A DNA stretch of 64,000 nucleotides from Nocardia suismassiliense (GCF_900269665.1 NZ_LT985361.1:6397933-6461932), one strand, 5' to 3'; positions 41,029-50,379 are shown, counted from the first letter of the stretch. The notes: generated from the letters alone by a model not told the origin. Translations and numbers: made by a program.

Positions 41029-41778
41029 ATGGACCTTCGCCATCGTGGCGCCGCGGCACTCACCGCCGCGTTGATCGCCCTTGGGCTACCCGCGGCACCT
41101 GCGTCAGCGATTTTCGGCGGCGCGGAAACCGAGGCGAGCGACTATCCATGGCTCGCCGCCGTCGGCAGCCCGCTGTTCTTGACTAGGCCGTCCGGGCAGT
41201 TCTGCGGCGGCGCGCTCATCGCGCCGGATCAGCTGCTCACCGCGGCGCACTGTGTCGCGCCGGCCCGGCAGGTCCCGCAAGCTCTCACCGTCACCTTCGG
41301 ACGCACCGAGCTTCGCGGGTCCGACGGAATCACGGTGCACGTCAAGGACATTCGCGTGCACCCCGACTTTCACGACTCCGATTTCGATGGCGAGACCGTT
41401 CATCACAACGATCTCGCCATCCTCACCCTCGATCGCCCCCAACCCGGACCGATGCTGGAAGTCGCCGTCCCCCAATCGAACACCGGCACCATCCTCGGAT
41501 GGGGCGCCACGTCCGAAGCCGACGAATCCAACACCCACCTCCGCACCGCGACCGTCCCGCTCGTGCCGGACGCGCAATGCGCCGCGGCCTACGGCACTGC
41601 GTTCGATCCGCGCGACATGCTGTGCGCCGGTTCGACCGAGGCCGATACGGGTCAATACGACAGTGGCGGGCCACTTCTCGTGGACGGCCGCCTGGTGGGG
41701 CTCACCTCGTGGGGCAAGGGTGCCGCGCGTCCCGGTTTCCCCGGCGTGTACACCAAGCTGTCTGCGGTCATGTTCTGA
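41029..41778 (+). CDS. Secreted trypsin-like serine protease (S1A)
   Basis: 249-residue exported protease. Signal peptide ends near A-P-A-S-A; the mature end I-F-G-G-A-E-T resembles the I-V-G-G start of trypsins. Catalytic triad H74 (T-A-A-H-C), D128 (H-H-N-D-L-A-I-L) and S212 (Y-D-S-G-G-P). The specificity residue six before the serine is Asp206, as in trypsin, so cleavage after Arg/Lys is expected. The Cys residues of the C191-C220 disulphide are missing. ATG has AGGAGG 6 bp upstream. Confidence 0.92.
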   Translation: MDLRHRGAAALTAALIALGLPAAPASAIFGGAETEASDYPWLAAVGSPLFLTRPSGQFCGGALIAPDQLLTAAHCVAPARQVPQALTVTFGRTELRGSDGITVHVKDIRVHPDFHDSDFDGETVHHNDLAILTLDRPQPGPMLEVAVPQSNTGTILGWGATSEADESNTHLRTATVPLVPDAQCAAAYGTAFDPRDMLCAGSTEADTGQYDSGGPLLVDGRLVGLTSWGKGAARPGFPGVYTKLSAVMF

Positions 41779-41827
41779 TCGCCGGAAGCCGCTGCACGAC
41801 TACGCTTTCGCCTCGCCCCCACGCGGC

Positions 41828-42316
41828 TCAGTGCTGATACGGCTGCTGCGGCGGGTACTGCTGCTGCACCGGATACGGCTGCTGCGGCGTGTACGGCTGC
41901 TGCTGCTGCGGATACTGCTGCCCCGGGTAGGGCTGCTGGTACTGCTGTTGCTGCCCGGGATAGGGCTGCTGTCCCTGATACTGCTGCTGCGGCGAATACT
42001 GCTGCTGCGCGGGATATTGCTGTCCGCCATACGGCTGCTGCGGCGGATACGGCTGCCCGCCGTTGCCCTGCTGCGGCAGCTGTCCCTGGTTGTTCTGGTT
42101 GTTCTTCTTACGGGCCGACAGCCAGATGATGAGCCCGATGCCGACTACCACCAGCCCGAAGCACACCAGGCCCACTACCCACGAGCCGCCCCCCTTGCTT
42201 CGGCTACCCCGGCGCCTGGCCTCACTGGTTTCCAGGGCGGCCGTCCAGACGTTCTGGTCGGACCACACCTGCGGATCCAGCAATCCGGTGTTGGTCAACA
42301 TTTCGGTATAGATCAT
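41828..42316 (-). CDS. Single-pass membrane protein with P/Q/Y-rich tail
   Basis: 162 residues: cytoplasmic-like N-terminus (M-I-Y-T-E-M-L-T-N-T-G-L-L-D-P-Q-V-W), one membrane span (W-V-V-G-L-V-C-F-G-L-V-V-V-G-I-G-L-I-I-W-L), then R-K-K and an about 90-residue tail of repeated Q-Q-P-Y-P / Q-Q-Q-Y units. The low-complexity tail is like cell-wall-spanning or condensate-forming tails. ATG 42316 is chosen as AAGGA lies 9 bp upstream. Function unknown. Confidence 0.72.
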   Translation of the reverse strand: MIYTEMLTNTGLLDPQVWSDQNVWTAALETSEARRRGSRSKGGGSWVVGLVCFGLVVVGIGLIIWLSARKKNNQNNQGQLPQQGNGGQPYPPQQPYGGQQYPAQQQYSPQQQYQGQQPYPGQQQQYQQPYPGQQYPQQQQPYTPQQPYPVQQQYPPQQPYQH

Positions 42317-42386
42317 CGAATTCATTCCTTGCACCCCGCTTCGGCTTCTCCGAAGGCGAATGCATGCTATCGCAACCCGATTGGGG

Positions 42387-43448
42387 TTACCTTTCGGCCA
42401 CAACTCGGCGCTGCGGCGCACAGCAACCGACCGCACAGGGCGTCCCGTTCAGGGTGCAGCCGAAACCGGAAACCTCACCGAGGTGCCGGGCAGCGGTGTC
42501 GTTGAGCTGCTCGTCGATCAGTTCGACGACCAGCGCGGCGAAGCGCGGATCGGTGCCGGGAGTGGCGGCGCGGGCGAAGGCCATGCCGAGTTCGGCGGCT
42601 TTCTCCTTCGCCTCGTTGTCCAGATCCCAGATCACCTCGAGATGATCGGAGACGAAGCCGACCGGGCAGACGATGACCGACTCGACGTTTTTGGCCGCCA
42701 GATCGTCCAGATGATCGACGATGTCCGGCTCGAGCCACGGCACCTGCGGCGGGCCGGACCTGGACTGCCAGACCACGTCGTAATCCGTGAAACCGGTTGC
42801 GGCGGCGGCCAAACGGGCGGCCTCGGCGACCTGACGGCTGTACAGGTGACCGCCGTCGGCGGGCGGGCCCGCGGCCGTATCGGCGGAGAGCGGAATGGAG
42901 TGCGCGGTGAAGACCAACCGCGCGCCGTCCCGGCGATCGGCCGGAAGTTCTTGCCGCGCAGCGCGAATGGCGTCGGCGAAGGCCTCGATCAGCAATGGGT
43001 GATCGAAGTACTGGCGCAGCTTGACCAGATCCGGCGCACCGTCACCGAAAGCGGTTCGCGCCCTGACTATGTCCTCGTGGTACTGCAGACACCCGGAGTA
43101 CCCGCCCCACGCCGAGGTGGGGAACACCAGGGCGGAGCGGACACCGTCGGCGGCCATGCGCGCGACGGTGTCCTCCACCATCGGAGCCCAATTGCGATTG
43201 CCGAAATACACCGGGAGATCGATACCGGCCGTGGCCAATTCGGCCTCGACCGCCGCGATGATGTCCCGGTTGAGCGCGTTGATCGGCGAGACGCCGCCGA
43301 AGTGCAGGTAGTGCTGGGCGACCTCTTCGAGACGTTCGCGCGGCACACCCCGGCCCCGAGTGACGTTCTCCAGGAACGGCATCACGTCCTCGGGCCGTTC
43401 CGGGCCACCGAAGGACAGCAGCAGAAGTGCGTCGACAGCCCGGACCAC
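42387..43448 (-). CDS. hemH: Ferrochelatase (coproporphyrin type)
   Basis: 353-residue iron chelatase of haem synthesis; in actinobacteria it acts on coproporphyrin III (CpfC). N-terminal A-L-L-L-L-S-F-G-G-P-E-R-P-E-D-V and F-T-A-H-S-I-P-L contain active-site residues. The C-terminal Cys331, Cys338, Cys342, Cys343 stretch (C-T-L-N-G-T-P-C-A-V-G-C-C) resembles the 2Fe-2S binding motif of actinobacterial ferrochelatases. GTG start with GAGGAGG upstream; 17 bp after inhA, so one operon with fabG1-inhA. Confidence 0.96.
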   Translation of the reverse strand: MVRAVDALLLLSFGGPERPEDVMPFLENVTRGRGVPRERLEEVAQHYLHFGGVSPINALNRDIIAAVEAELATAGIDLPVYFGNRNWAPMVEDTVARMAADGVRSALVFPTSAWGGYSGCLQYHEDIVRARTAFGDGAPDLVKLRQYFDHPLLIEAFADAIRAARQELPADRRDGARLVFTAHSIPLSADTAAGPPADGGHLYSRQVAEAARLAAAATGFTDYDVVWQSRSGPPQVPWLEPDIVDHLDDLAAKNVESVIVCPVGFVSDHLEVIWDLDNEAKEKAAELGMAFARAATPGTDPRFAALVVELIDEQLNDTAARHLGEVSGFGCTLNGTPCAVGCCAPQRRVVAER

Positions 43449-43465
43449 AATGCCTCCTCGGCGGA

Positions 43466-44302
43466 TCAGTTGATCGACATGCCCTCGGGGAACCAGGTGT
43501 TGTGGCTGGCTCCACCGTCGACGTAGATGATCGACGCGGTCGTGCCGGGCAGCCAGTCCGACAGCAGCGCGACGATCGACTTCGCGACCACCGTCGGGTC
43601 GTCGACGTCCCAGCCGATCGGCGACGCGCCGTCCCAGTACTCGTTGAGCTGGTTCAGCTTGGCCGCATCGTCGGTGGCGGTGCCCGCGATGGCCTTGGCG
43701 GCCAGCGTCTTGATCGGGCCCGCGGCGATCAGGTTCGAGCGAATCTTCTTGGCGGCGCCCACTTCGCGCGCCACGTACCGGTTGACCGACTCGAGCGCGG
43801 CCTTGGCCACACCCATCCAGTTGTAGTACGGCATCGCCGTGCGCGGGTCGAAGTCCATGCCGACGATCGAGCCGCGCTCGTTCATCACCGGCAGCACCGC
43901 GCGGGCCAGCGACGCGTAGCTCCAGGCCGAGATCTCGAAGGCCTTGGCCGCGTCCGGGCCGGGGCCGTCGAGGAACGGACGCGCCTCCGGACCCATCAGG
44001 GTGCGCGGCGCGAACGCGATCGAGTGCAGCACGCCGTCGATGCCCTCGGGCGCCAGCTCACGCACCTTGTCCGCCAGCTCGCCGAGGTTCTCCTCGTTGG
44101 TGACGTCGAGCGGGATGGCCGGGGGGACCTCTTGCGGCAGCCGCTTGGCGATCCGGTCGATCAGCCGCAGCCGCTCCGGAATGCCCGTAATGATCACCTT
44201 CGCGCCCTGCTCCTGCGCGACGGCGGCCGCGTGGAACGCGATCGACGAGTCGGTGATGATCCCGGTGACCAGAATGGTCTTGCCTTCGAGCAGTCCGCCC
44301 AT
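43466..44302 (-). CDS. inhA: NADH-dependent enoyl-ACP reductase InhA
   Basis: 278-residue FAS-II enoyl reductase for mycolic acid elongation and the target of isoniazid-NAD. N-terminal G-I-I-T-D-S-S-I-A-F-H with Ile21, then V-L-H-S with Ser94 (both the isoniazid-sensitive residues of M. tuberculosis), G-M-D-F-D-P-R-T-A-M-P, catalytic Tyr160 and Lys167 (Tyr158/Lys165 in M. tuberculosis). ATG at 44302, 76 bp downstream of the fabG1 stop. Direct evidence that the organism makes mycolates by FAS-II. Confidence 0.97.
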   Translation of the reverse strand: MGGLLEGKTILVTGIITDSSIAFHAAAVAQEQGAKVIITGIPERLRLIDRIAKRLPQEVPPAIPLDVTNEENLGELADKVRELAPEGIDGVLHSIAFAPRTLMGPEARPFLDGPGPDAAKAFEISAWSYASLARAVLPVMNERGSIVGMDFDPRTAMPYYNWMGVAKAALESVNRYVAREVGAAKKIRSNLIAAGPIKTLAAKAIAGTATDDAAKLNQLNEYWDGASPIGWDVDDPTVVAKSIVALLSDWLPGTTASIIYVDGGASHNTWFPEGMSIN

Positions 44303-44378
44303 GTGTTTTCGGTTCTCCTGGAGTCGTGTGTGGATTGCTTGCGGCCGTCGAGGTTTCGCAGGCCGCCGGGCCGTCAGG

Positions 44379-45095
44379 TCAGTGGCCCATGCCCATGCCG
44401 CCGTCGACCGGGATGATCGCGCCGGACACGTAGCGGGAGTCCTCGGAGGCGAGGAAGCTGACCACGGCCGCAACGTCTTCCGGCTGGCCGAGGCGCTGCA
44501 GCGGGATGAACTTCTTGGCCATGTCGCGCAGATCCTCGGGCAGGTCCGCGGTCATGTCGGTTTCGATGAAGCCGGGCGCGACGACATTCGCGGTGATGGA
44601 GCGCGAGCCGAGCTCACGGGTGATCGAGCGGGCCAGGCCGATGACACCGGCCTTGGACGAGGCGTAGTTGATCTGACCGGCTTGTCCGGCGAGACCGACC
44701 ACCGAGCCGAGGAAGATCATCCGGCCCCAGCGTGCGCGCAGCATCGCCCGGTTGGCCCGCTTGGCACAGCGGAAGGCGCCGGTCAGGTTCGCGTCGATGA
44801 CCTTCGAGAACTGCTCCTCGGTCATCCGCATCAGCAGTGTGTCATCGGTGATGCCCGCGTTCGCGACGAGCACCTCGACCGCACCCTGCTTCTCCTCGAT
44901 CTCGGTGAACGCGGCATCGACCGAAGCACTGTCGGTCACATCGCATTTCACGCCGAACAACCCGTCCGGCACCCCCGATCCGCGATGCGTGACAGCCACC
45001 TTGTGACCGTCGGCGACCAAGCGTTGTGCGACTGCGAGACCGATGCCACGGTTACCGCCCGTCACCAGGACGGACCGCGGTGTGATGTTGGACAT
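44379..45095 (-). CDS. fabG1: 3-oxoacyl-ACP reductase FabG1 / MabA
   Basis: 238-residue NADPH-dependent reductase of FAS-II, the partner of InhA. Cofactor motif T-G-G-N-R-G-I-G (12-19), N-A-G (79-81), catalytic Ser131, Tyr144, Lys148. Closely like MabA at the C-terminus V-D-G-G-M-G-M-G-H. First gene of fabG1-inhA-hemH. The promoter must lie in the 230-bp gap upstream; a terminator hairpin for the preceding gene is at 45169. Confidence 0.96.
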   Translation of the reverse strand: MSNITPRSVLVTGGNRGIGLAVAQRLVADGHKVAVTHRGSGVPDGLFGVKCDVTDSASVDAAFTEIEEKQGAVEVLVANAGITDDTLLMRMTEEQFSKVIDANLTGAFRCAKRANRAMLRARWGRMIFLGSVVGLAGQAGQINYASSKAGVIGLARSITRELGSRSITANVVAPGFIETDMTADLPEDLRDMAKKFIPLQRLGQPEDVAAVVSFLASEDSRYVSGAIIPVDGGMGMGH

Positions 45096-45168
45096 GGGCA
45101 ACAACCTACCTGGTCGGATCAGACGGTTACGACCCGCCCGGCCACCGTCCCGGGCCGCACAGACGAGT

Positions 45169-45198
45169 GATGCCGACACCGGGAACGGTGCCGGCATC
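45169..45198 (-). terminator. Hairpin between the VWA gene and fabG1
   Basis: Stem GATGCCG-x-CACCG / CGGTG-x-CGGCATC with one mismatch and a 4-base loop. It lies about 130 bp after the VWA-gene stop and 74 bp upstream of fabG1, so it probably ends the moxR transcript. No T tract. Confidence 0.55.
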
Positions 45199-45327
45199 GC
45201 CGTGTATCGCTGAATACACCCAGCCGCCGCCCGATCGGGTGACCGGCAGCCGGGTACCCCGTCGCGGTGAATCCCAGTGCGGAAGCAGCTTCGCCCGGAA
45301 GCTGCGTGCGTCAACGGAACTGAGCGC

Positions 45328-46329
45328 TTACGGCAGCCGCTGGCGGTACAGCAGCCCGATGATCACACCTGCGGACGTGATCAACAGCCCGAGCAGCAAC
45401 CACGGCCTGCTCGCGTCACCCCTGGTGAGCTCGAAGCCGATCTGCTGTTCGAGGGTGTCGTACACCCCGCTCAGTTCCTGCAGGGTGGACGCGGAGTAGA
45501 ACTCGCCGCCGGACAGCCGCGCGATCTCCCGCATCGCCTCGTCGTCGACTTCCACCTTCACCTTGTCGGTGCCGCCGCCTTCCCGCGGAATCTCGACGAC
45601 ACCCCACTTGGTGCCATACGAGATCGTCGAGATCGGGACGTTCTTGTTCTTGGCCAGTCGCGCGGCGACGAATTCGTGCCGTGGATTGTCCATGTCCTCG
45701 TAGGCGGGGACGGTCTGCTTGCCGTCCGACATCAGGACGATCCGGGCCGGCGGCGGTTCGGCGGCGCCGCCGAGCACCGAAGCGAGGGTATCGATCGCGT
45801 TGAGCGCGGTGATGATGCCCTCACCGGTGGCCGTGCGCTCGGCGAGCTTCACGTTGTCGATCGCGGCCTTGACGGACTCGTGGTTGGTCGTCGGCGTCAC
45901 CATCACCGAGGCCGTGCCCGCGAAGGTGATGAATCCGATGTTGAGGCCCTCCGGCAGGCCGTCCACGAACTCCTTGCCCGCCTTCTTCGCGACCTCGATC
46001 CGGCTCGGCGGCACATCGGTCGCCTCCATCGACAGCGACACGTCCATCACCAACATGACGGTCGCCCGGTTGCGCGCCACCTTCTTCACCGCGGTCGGCC
46101 CCGCCGCCGCGATCGTCAAGAACACCAGCCCGATCACCATGAGCGCGATCGGCACGTGCCGGAACAGGCTCGGTCGCGTCGGCGCGACCTTCTCCAGCAG
46201 TTCCATGTTGGAGAACTGCAGCATGTGCTTGTGCTTGCTGCGCTGAACCAGCACATAGCCCAGCGCGATCAACGCGATAACGGCCAGAAAGCCGAGCCAC
46301 AGCGATGCGGTGAAATGCGAAATACTCAC
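45328..46329 (-). CDS. VWA-domain membrane protein (Rv1481-like)
   Basis: 333 residues: N-terminal membrane spans (8-27, 57-77), a von Willebrand A domain with the MIDAS motif D96-V-S98-L-S100 and a C-terminal span (306-327). These proteins work with MoxR ATPases and DUF58 proteins, probably in assembly or folding of envelope complexes. GTG start overlaps the DUF58 stop by 4 bp, so translation is coupled. Matches Rv1481. Confidence 0.92.
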   Translation of the reverse strand: MSISHFTASLWLGFLAVIALIALGYVLVQRSKHKHMLQFSNMELLEKVAPTRPSLFRHVPIALMVIGLVFLTIAAAGPTAVKKVARNRATVMLVMDVSLSMEATDVPPSRIEVAKKAGKEFVDGLPEGLNIGFITFAGTASVMVTPTTNHESVKAAIDNVKLAERTATGEGIITALNAIDTLASVLGGAAEPPPARIVLMSDGKQTVPAYEDMDNPRHEFVAARLAKNKNVPISTISYGTKWGVVEIPREGGGTDKVKVEVDDEAMREIARLSGGEFYSASTLQELSGVYDTLEQQIGFELTRGDASRPWLLLGLLITSAGVIIGLLYRQRLP

Positions 46330-47312
46330 TGGCGTGGCACCCGCCCGGTCGGGGCGCCGAAGCTGTGGCGCCGGGTGGACACGAACCGGACCACGTCGGC
46401 GATCCAGTCCCGGTCGGTCTGCAGGGTGAGCACGGGCGCGCCGCAACTGCGCAACGCCTGTTCGACCTGATCCCGGTGCCGCTGCGCGGCGGCCGCGAAA
46501 TCGGCACGCAGCGTGGGCGTCACGCTGAATTCGCGGGTGCGCCCGGTCTCCGGGTCGTGCAGCACGACGTCGCCGACGTCGGGCAGCGAGAGATCGCGCG
46601 GGTCGAGCACCTCCACCGCGAGCAGGTCGTGGCGCGCCGAGATGGCGCGCAGTGAACGCTGCCAGTCGATGTCCCCGAGGAAGTCGCTGATGATGACCGC
46701 CAGTCCGCGTTTGCGCTGCGGTCGGCGCAGCGATTCGATGCCGCCGCGCAGGTCGCCGCGCACACCGTCACGGGCGTGCGGGGTGGTCGCGATGCTGCGC
46801 AGCAGCGACTGGGCGTGCACCCGTCCGCTGCGCGCGGGCACCCGCACCAGTTCCTCGCCGGTCGCCACGACGGCGCCGATCCGGTTGCCGCCGCCGCTGG
46901 TGAGGTGGGTGATCGCGGCCGCGGCGGCGATCACCAGGTCGCGCTTCTGGCAGTAGGCGGTACCGAAGTCGAGGCTGGCCGAGAGGTCGACGACCATCCA
47001 GGTTTCCAGCTCCCGGTCGGCGATGGTCTGGCGCACGTGCGGATGGGTGGTGCGGGCGGTGACCGACCAATCCATCTGCCGCACATCGTCACCCGGCTGA
47101 TAGGTGCGGGCCTCGCCCGGCTCGGAGCCGGGGCCGGGGATCAGGCCGAGGTGGTCGCCGTGCAGCACGCCGTCGAGCCTGCGGCGCACCGTGAGCTCGA
47201 GCGTTTTCAGCGCCGCGGCCAGCCGCGGATCGGTCAGCTCGCCAGCGTGGAACGACGGCGGAGCGTGCGGAGACCTGGACACTGCACGAGACGGTTCCGG
47301 CGCCGCGGTCAC
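46326..47312 (-). CDS. DUF58 protein (Rv1480-like)
   Basis: 328-residue DUF58 protein, with the family hallmark Y-Q-P-G-D-D-V-R-Q-M-D-W (72-83) and later V-V-D-L-S-A-S-L-D-F-G (VWA-like part). No membrane span. Function with MoxR1 is inferred from universal co-occurrence. GTG start overlaps the moxR stop by 4 bp. Confidence 0.92.
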   Translation of the reverse strand: MTAAPEPSRAVSRSPHAPPSFHAGELTDPRLAAALKTLELTVRRRLDGVLHGDHLGLIPGPGSEPGEARTYQPGDDVRQMDWSVTARTTHPHVRQTIADRELETWMVVDLSASLDFGTAYCQKRDLVIAAAAAITHLTSGGGNRIGAVVATGEELVRVPARSGRVHAQSLLRSIATTPHARDGVRGDLRGGIESLRRPQRKRGLAVIISDFLGDIDWQRSLRAISARHDLLAVEVLDPRDLSLPDVGDVVLHDPETGRTREFSVTPTLRADFAAAAQRHRDQVEQALRSCGAPVLTLQTDRDWIADVVRFVSTRRHSFGAPTGRVPRQ

Positions 47313-48523
47313 TTGTTCTGAACGTTGCCGGCGGGCTGGGACTGCTGCCCGTTCGGCGGCTGCGGCACGGCTTGCGGGACGCTCTGCTGCTGCGGATGCT
47401 GCGCGGGCTGCGGCGCGTTCTGCTGCGAGACCTGTTGCGGCGCACCGACGGCAGGCGCGGCGGACGCGCCTGGCGCGACGGCCTGCGGGGCGACCTGCGG
47501 CATGCCGACGGTCTGCAGCACCCGCTTGATCACTTCCTCCGGGCTGATCTCGTCGGCCAGCGCGTCGTAGGACAGCACGAGCCGGTGCCGCAGCACGTCC
47601 GGGATCACCTCGACCACGTCCTGGGGCACCACGTAGTCGCGGCCGCGGATCAGCGCGACGGCGCGGGCGGCGGCGATGATGCCGAGGCTGGCACGCGGGG
47701 AGGCGCCGTAGGCGATCCAGCTGGCCACGTCCTGCATGCCGAAGTCGGCGGGCTTGCGGGTCGCCGCGATCACCCGGACCACGTAGTCGACCAGCGCGTG
47801 GTGCACGAAGGTGTTGGCCGCGACCTGCTGCAGCCGGACGACCTCCTCCGGGGCCAGGATGCGCGTCGCCTCCGGCGGGGTGACACCCATCCGGTAGATG
47901 ATCTCGCGCTCCTCCTCGACCGAGGGGTAGTCGACGACGACCTTGAACAGGAAGCGGTCGCGCTGCGCCTCGGGCAGCGGGTACACGCCCTCGCTCTCGA
48001 TCGGGTTCTGCGTCGCCATCACCAGGAACGGGTTCGGCATCGGGTAGGTCTTGCCGCCGATCGACACGTGCCGCTCGGCCATCACCTCGAGCAAGGCCGA
48101 CTGCACCTTCGCGGGCGCGCGGTTGATCTCGTCGGCGAGCACGAAGTTCGCGACGACCGGGCCGAGCTCGGTGTCGAATTCTTCGCGGCCCTGCCGGTAG
48201 ATACGGGTACCGATGAGGTCGGTGGGCACCAGGTCCGGGGTGAACTGCACCCGGGAGAACGAGCCGCCGACCACCTTGGCGAAGGTCTCCACGGCCAGCG
48301 TCTTCGCGATGCCCGGCACACCTTCGAGCAGCACATGACCACGCGCGAGCACGCCGACGAGCAGCCGTTCGACCAAGCGATCCTGGCCGACGATTACCCG
48401 CTTGACCTCATATATCGCCTTCTCCAGCGTCTGGACGTCACGCTCCAGGGTGCTCGGCTGGGACGCAGGCGCATCTTTCGCCAAATTCGCCCCGCTCACA
48501 CCGTCTGTCGAAGTCACCAACAT
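47309..48523 (-). CDS. moxR1: MoxR-type AAA+ ATPase (Rv1479-like)
   Basis: 404-residue AAA+ chaperone. Walker A G-V-P-G-I-A-K-T (68-75), Walker B F-V-L-A-D-E-I-N-R (127-135), sensor 1 in A-T-Q-N-P-I-E-S-E-G. C-terminal 65 residues are Gln/Pro/Ala-rich and likely disordered. ATG at 48523; upstream 27 codons rejected. First of the coupled moxR1-DUF58-VWA unit, downstream of the RipA-like gene. Confidence 0.95.
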   Translation of the reverse strand: MLVTSTDGVSGANLAKDAPASQPSTLERDVQTLEKAIYEVKRVIVGQDRLVERLLVGVLARGHVLLEGVPGIAKTLAVETFAKVVGGSFSRVQFTPDLVPTDLIGTRIYRQGREEFDTELGPVVANFVLADEINRAPAKVQSALLEVMAERHVSIGGKTYPMPNPFLVMATQNPIESEGVYPLPEAQRDRFLFKVVVDYPSVEEEREIIYRMGVTPPEATRILAPEEVVRLQQVAANTFVHHALVDYVVRVIAATRKPADFGMQDVASWIAYGASPRASLGIIAAARAVALIRGRDYVVPQDVVEVIPDVLRHRLVLSYDALADEISPEEVIKRVLQTVGMPQVAPQAVAPGASAAPAVGAPQQVSQQNAPQPAQHPQQQSVPQAVPQPPNGQQSQPAGNVQNK

Positions 48524-48648
48524 CCCCGCTTTCGCCTTGGTCCTGTGCGTGCTGCCACAACTATTCCAGGTAATGGCCGTATGTGCCGCAACCGGACCCG
48601 ACATGAAGGGAATTCAAAGCTTTCGATGTCCGATTCACCGCGACTGCG

Positions 48649-50064
48649 TCAGCTGACGATACGCACCGCGTACGGCATGATCCCACCTTCGCGGACCGAC
48701 GTCACCCGGACGACGGACCCCGATTCCGGCGCCTCGATCATCTGCCCGTCGCCGAGGTACAGCGCGACGTGCTGGCTGCCGTTGGGCCCCCAGAACAGCA
48801 TGTCGCCGCGGGCGCGCTGGTCCACCGGCACCCGGGTACCCATGTTGTATTGGTAGCCGCTGTAGTGCGGCAGCGAAACCCCGATTCCGGCAAAGGCATA
48901 GATCATCAGACCGGAGCAGTCGAAGCCGACCTTGTTGTAGTCGCCGTGCTCGTCGGCGACGCCGCCGTCGCGGATGCCGAGCGTCGGGCCGTCCTCGTCG
49001 CCGCCGCCCCAGGCGTAGATGACGCCGAGCTGGGACATGGCGCGGTCGACCACCGTCTCGATCGCCGCGGAGCCGCCGATGGACGGCAGGCTCGGACGCG
49101 GGGTGCTCTGACGGGGTCGCGGTGAATTCTCGAGCTGGGTGTGCGGGCGTTTGCCCTCGCCGAGTTGGCCGGCGCGTCCCTGGGCGTTCTGGTCGGCGGC
49201 GGCGCGGGCCGCGGCGGCTGCGGCGGCTGCGCGCACGGCCGCTTCCTCGGCCCTGCGCTGCTGATCCCAAGTTAGATAGGCCTCACGCTGGCCTTCCAGC
49301 CCGGCCACATGCTGGCGCGCGAAGTCCAAGCGGCCCTGCGCATCCTGGCGCTGGCGTAACAGATTGTCGCGCTGCACGGTCTGCTGGTCCAGCGCGGCCT
49401 TGGCGGCGGCGACGGCGTGCTCGGCGTCGATCTTCGCCTGCTCGGCGGCTGCGGCGGCCGCGTCGGCGGCCGACTTCGCTTGACGCGCACTGGAATTCTT
49501 GTTGCCCTGGTCGACCTGGGCGCGGCGTAGGCCGTCGAGCACCTGCTGCTGGTTCTTCGAGACCAGGGCTAGTAGTTGAGCTTGGTCCAGGGCGGCGGCC
49601 GGGGTGGCCGCGGCTAGGTAGACGACCATCGAATCGGCGGCGGGGCGGGTGTAGGCCTGGGCGGCGAACTGGTCGAAGTTGCGCCGGGCGGCACCGACTT
49701 TCGTTCCGGCGTCCGCCAATTCGCGTTCGGTCTGCACGACGAAGGCGGCGGCCGCGTCGGCGGCGTCGCGCGCGTTCTGCAGATCGACGAGGGCCTTGTT
49801 CACCTCTTCGCGCTTGCGGGCGACCTCGCCGTCGAGCTGCTGCAGCTGCTGGTCGACCACCGCGACCTGATTGATCAGCGCGCCGACCTCGGTCACGCCC
49901 GCGTCGACTTGTGCTCCGGCGTCGGCGATCTCGCCATCACTCGGGTTCGGCGGGGCGGGCGGCACCGCGACCGCGGGACCGGCCAGCAGCAGGGCGGTGG
50001 TCATCAGCAACCCCAGAGCGATCCCCAGCGGACGCCGATAGGCCACCTTGCGGTGATTGCGCAT
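48649..50064 (-). CDS. ripA: NlpC/P60 peptidoglycan endopeptidase (RipA-like)
   Basis: 471-residue exported hydrolase that cleaves the peptide stem between D-Glu and meso-DAP, needed for daughter-cell separation. Signal peptide (M-R-N-H-R-K-V-A-Y-R-R-P-L-G then hydrophobic), coiled-coil regulatory domain (60-290), NlpC/P60 domain with Cys383 (D-C-S-G-L) and His432 (Q-H-V-A-L-Y-L-G). ATG at 50064 with GGGAGG 6 bp upstream. One gene here against ripA+ripB in M. tuberculosis. A 315-bp leader with complex structure precedes it. Confidence 0.93.
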   Translation of the reverse strand: MRNHRKVAYRRPLGIALGLLMTTALLLAGPAVAVPPAPPNPSDGEIADAGAQVDAGVTEVGALINQVAVVDQQLQQLDGEVARKREEVNKALVDLQNARDAADAAAAFVVQTERELADAGTKVGAARRNFDQFAAQAYTRPAADSMVVYLAAATPAAALDQAQLLALVSKNQQQVLDGLRRAQVDQGNKNSSARQAKSAADAAAAAAEQAKIDAEHAVAAAKAALDQQTVQRDNLLRQRQDAQGRLDFARQHVAGLEGQREAYLTWDQQRRAEEAAVRAAAAAAAARAAADQNAQGRAGQLGEGKRPHTQLENSPRPRQSTPRPSLPSIGGSAAIETVVDRAMSQLGVIYAWGGGDEDGPTLGIRDGGVADEHGDYNKVGFDCSGLMIYAFAGIGVSLPHYSGYQYNMGTRVPVDQRARGDMLFWGPNGSQHVALYLGDGQMIEAPESGSVVRVTSVREGGIMPYAVRIVS

Positions 50065-50274
50065 CGCACCTCCCAAGGACCCGATTCCGGCAACGCTCGC
50101 GAGCATCGACCGGACCAGCGGCGCCGTGCCCGCACACTCGCAAGCGCTCTAACACGGGCGATGGTCGGCAGATAACCCCTGACAACCCTTCTTCCCCATC
50201 AGCAACTACACGACCGTACGACACTTCCGTCACCAAAGGAACTCCAGTCACAGAATGTCAGGCGGGTAATTTTT

Positions 50275-50331
50275 CCTTTGCCTGGAATTAGCCGGATGTG
50301 GCAAAGGTTTCCGGCCGGTAGAACATACCGG
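50275..50331 (-). promoter_or_regulatory. Structured leader of the ripA-like gene
   Basis: Interleaved complementary arms: CCTTTGCC at 50275-50282 pairs with 50300-50307, and GCCGGA at 50291-50296 pairs with 50310-50315, giving H-type pseudoknot topology; a third stem CCGGTA / TACCGG lies at 50315-50331. Located about 210-270 bp upstream of the ripA start. I could not match it to the c-di-AMP (ydaO) riboswitch, which controls such genes in other actinobacteria. Confidence 0.4.
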
Positions 50332-50337
50332 TCGTCA

Positions 50338-50365
50338 GGAAAAGTAGCTGGTTCGAAACCAGCTA
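50338..50365 (-). terminator. Intrinsic terminator of the Rv1476-like gene
   Basis: Perfect 9-bp stem TAGCTGGTT / AACCAGCTA with a 3-base loop, followed on the minus strand by CTTTTCC, 14 bp after the stop codon. Separates this gene from ripA. Confidence 0.85.
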
Positions 50366-50379
50366 TGGAGTGAGAGGCC

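Noticed and set aside
50065..50379. c-di-AMP (ydaO) riboswitch before the ripA-like gene
   Set aside because: I looked for the conserved GGGGUGAAUCC-like and CCGAACCCG-like blocks and did not find them in the correct order, so the riboswitch is not claimed; only the stems are reported.
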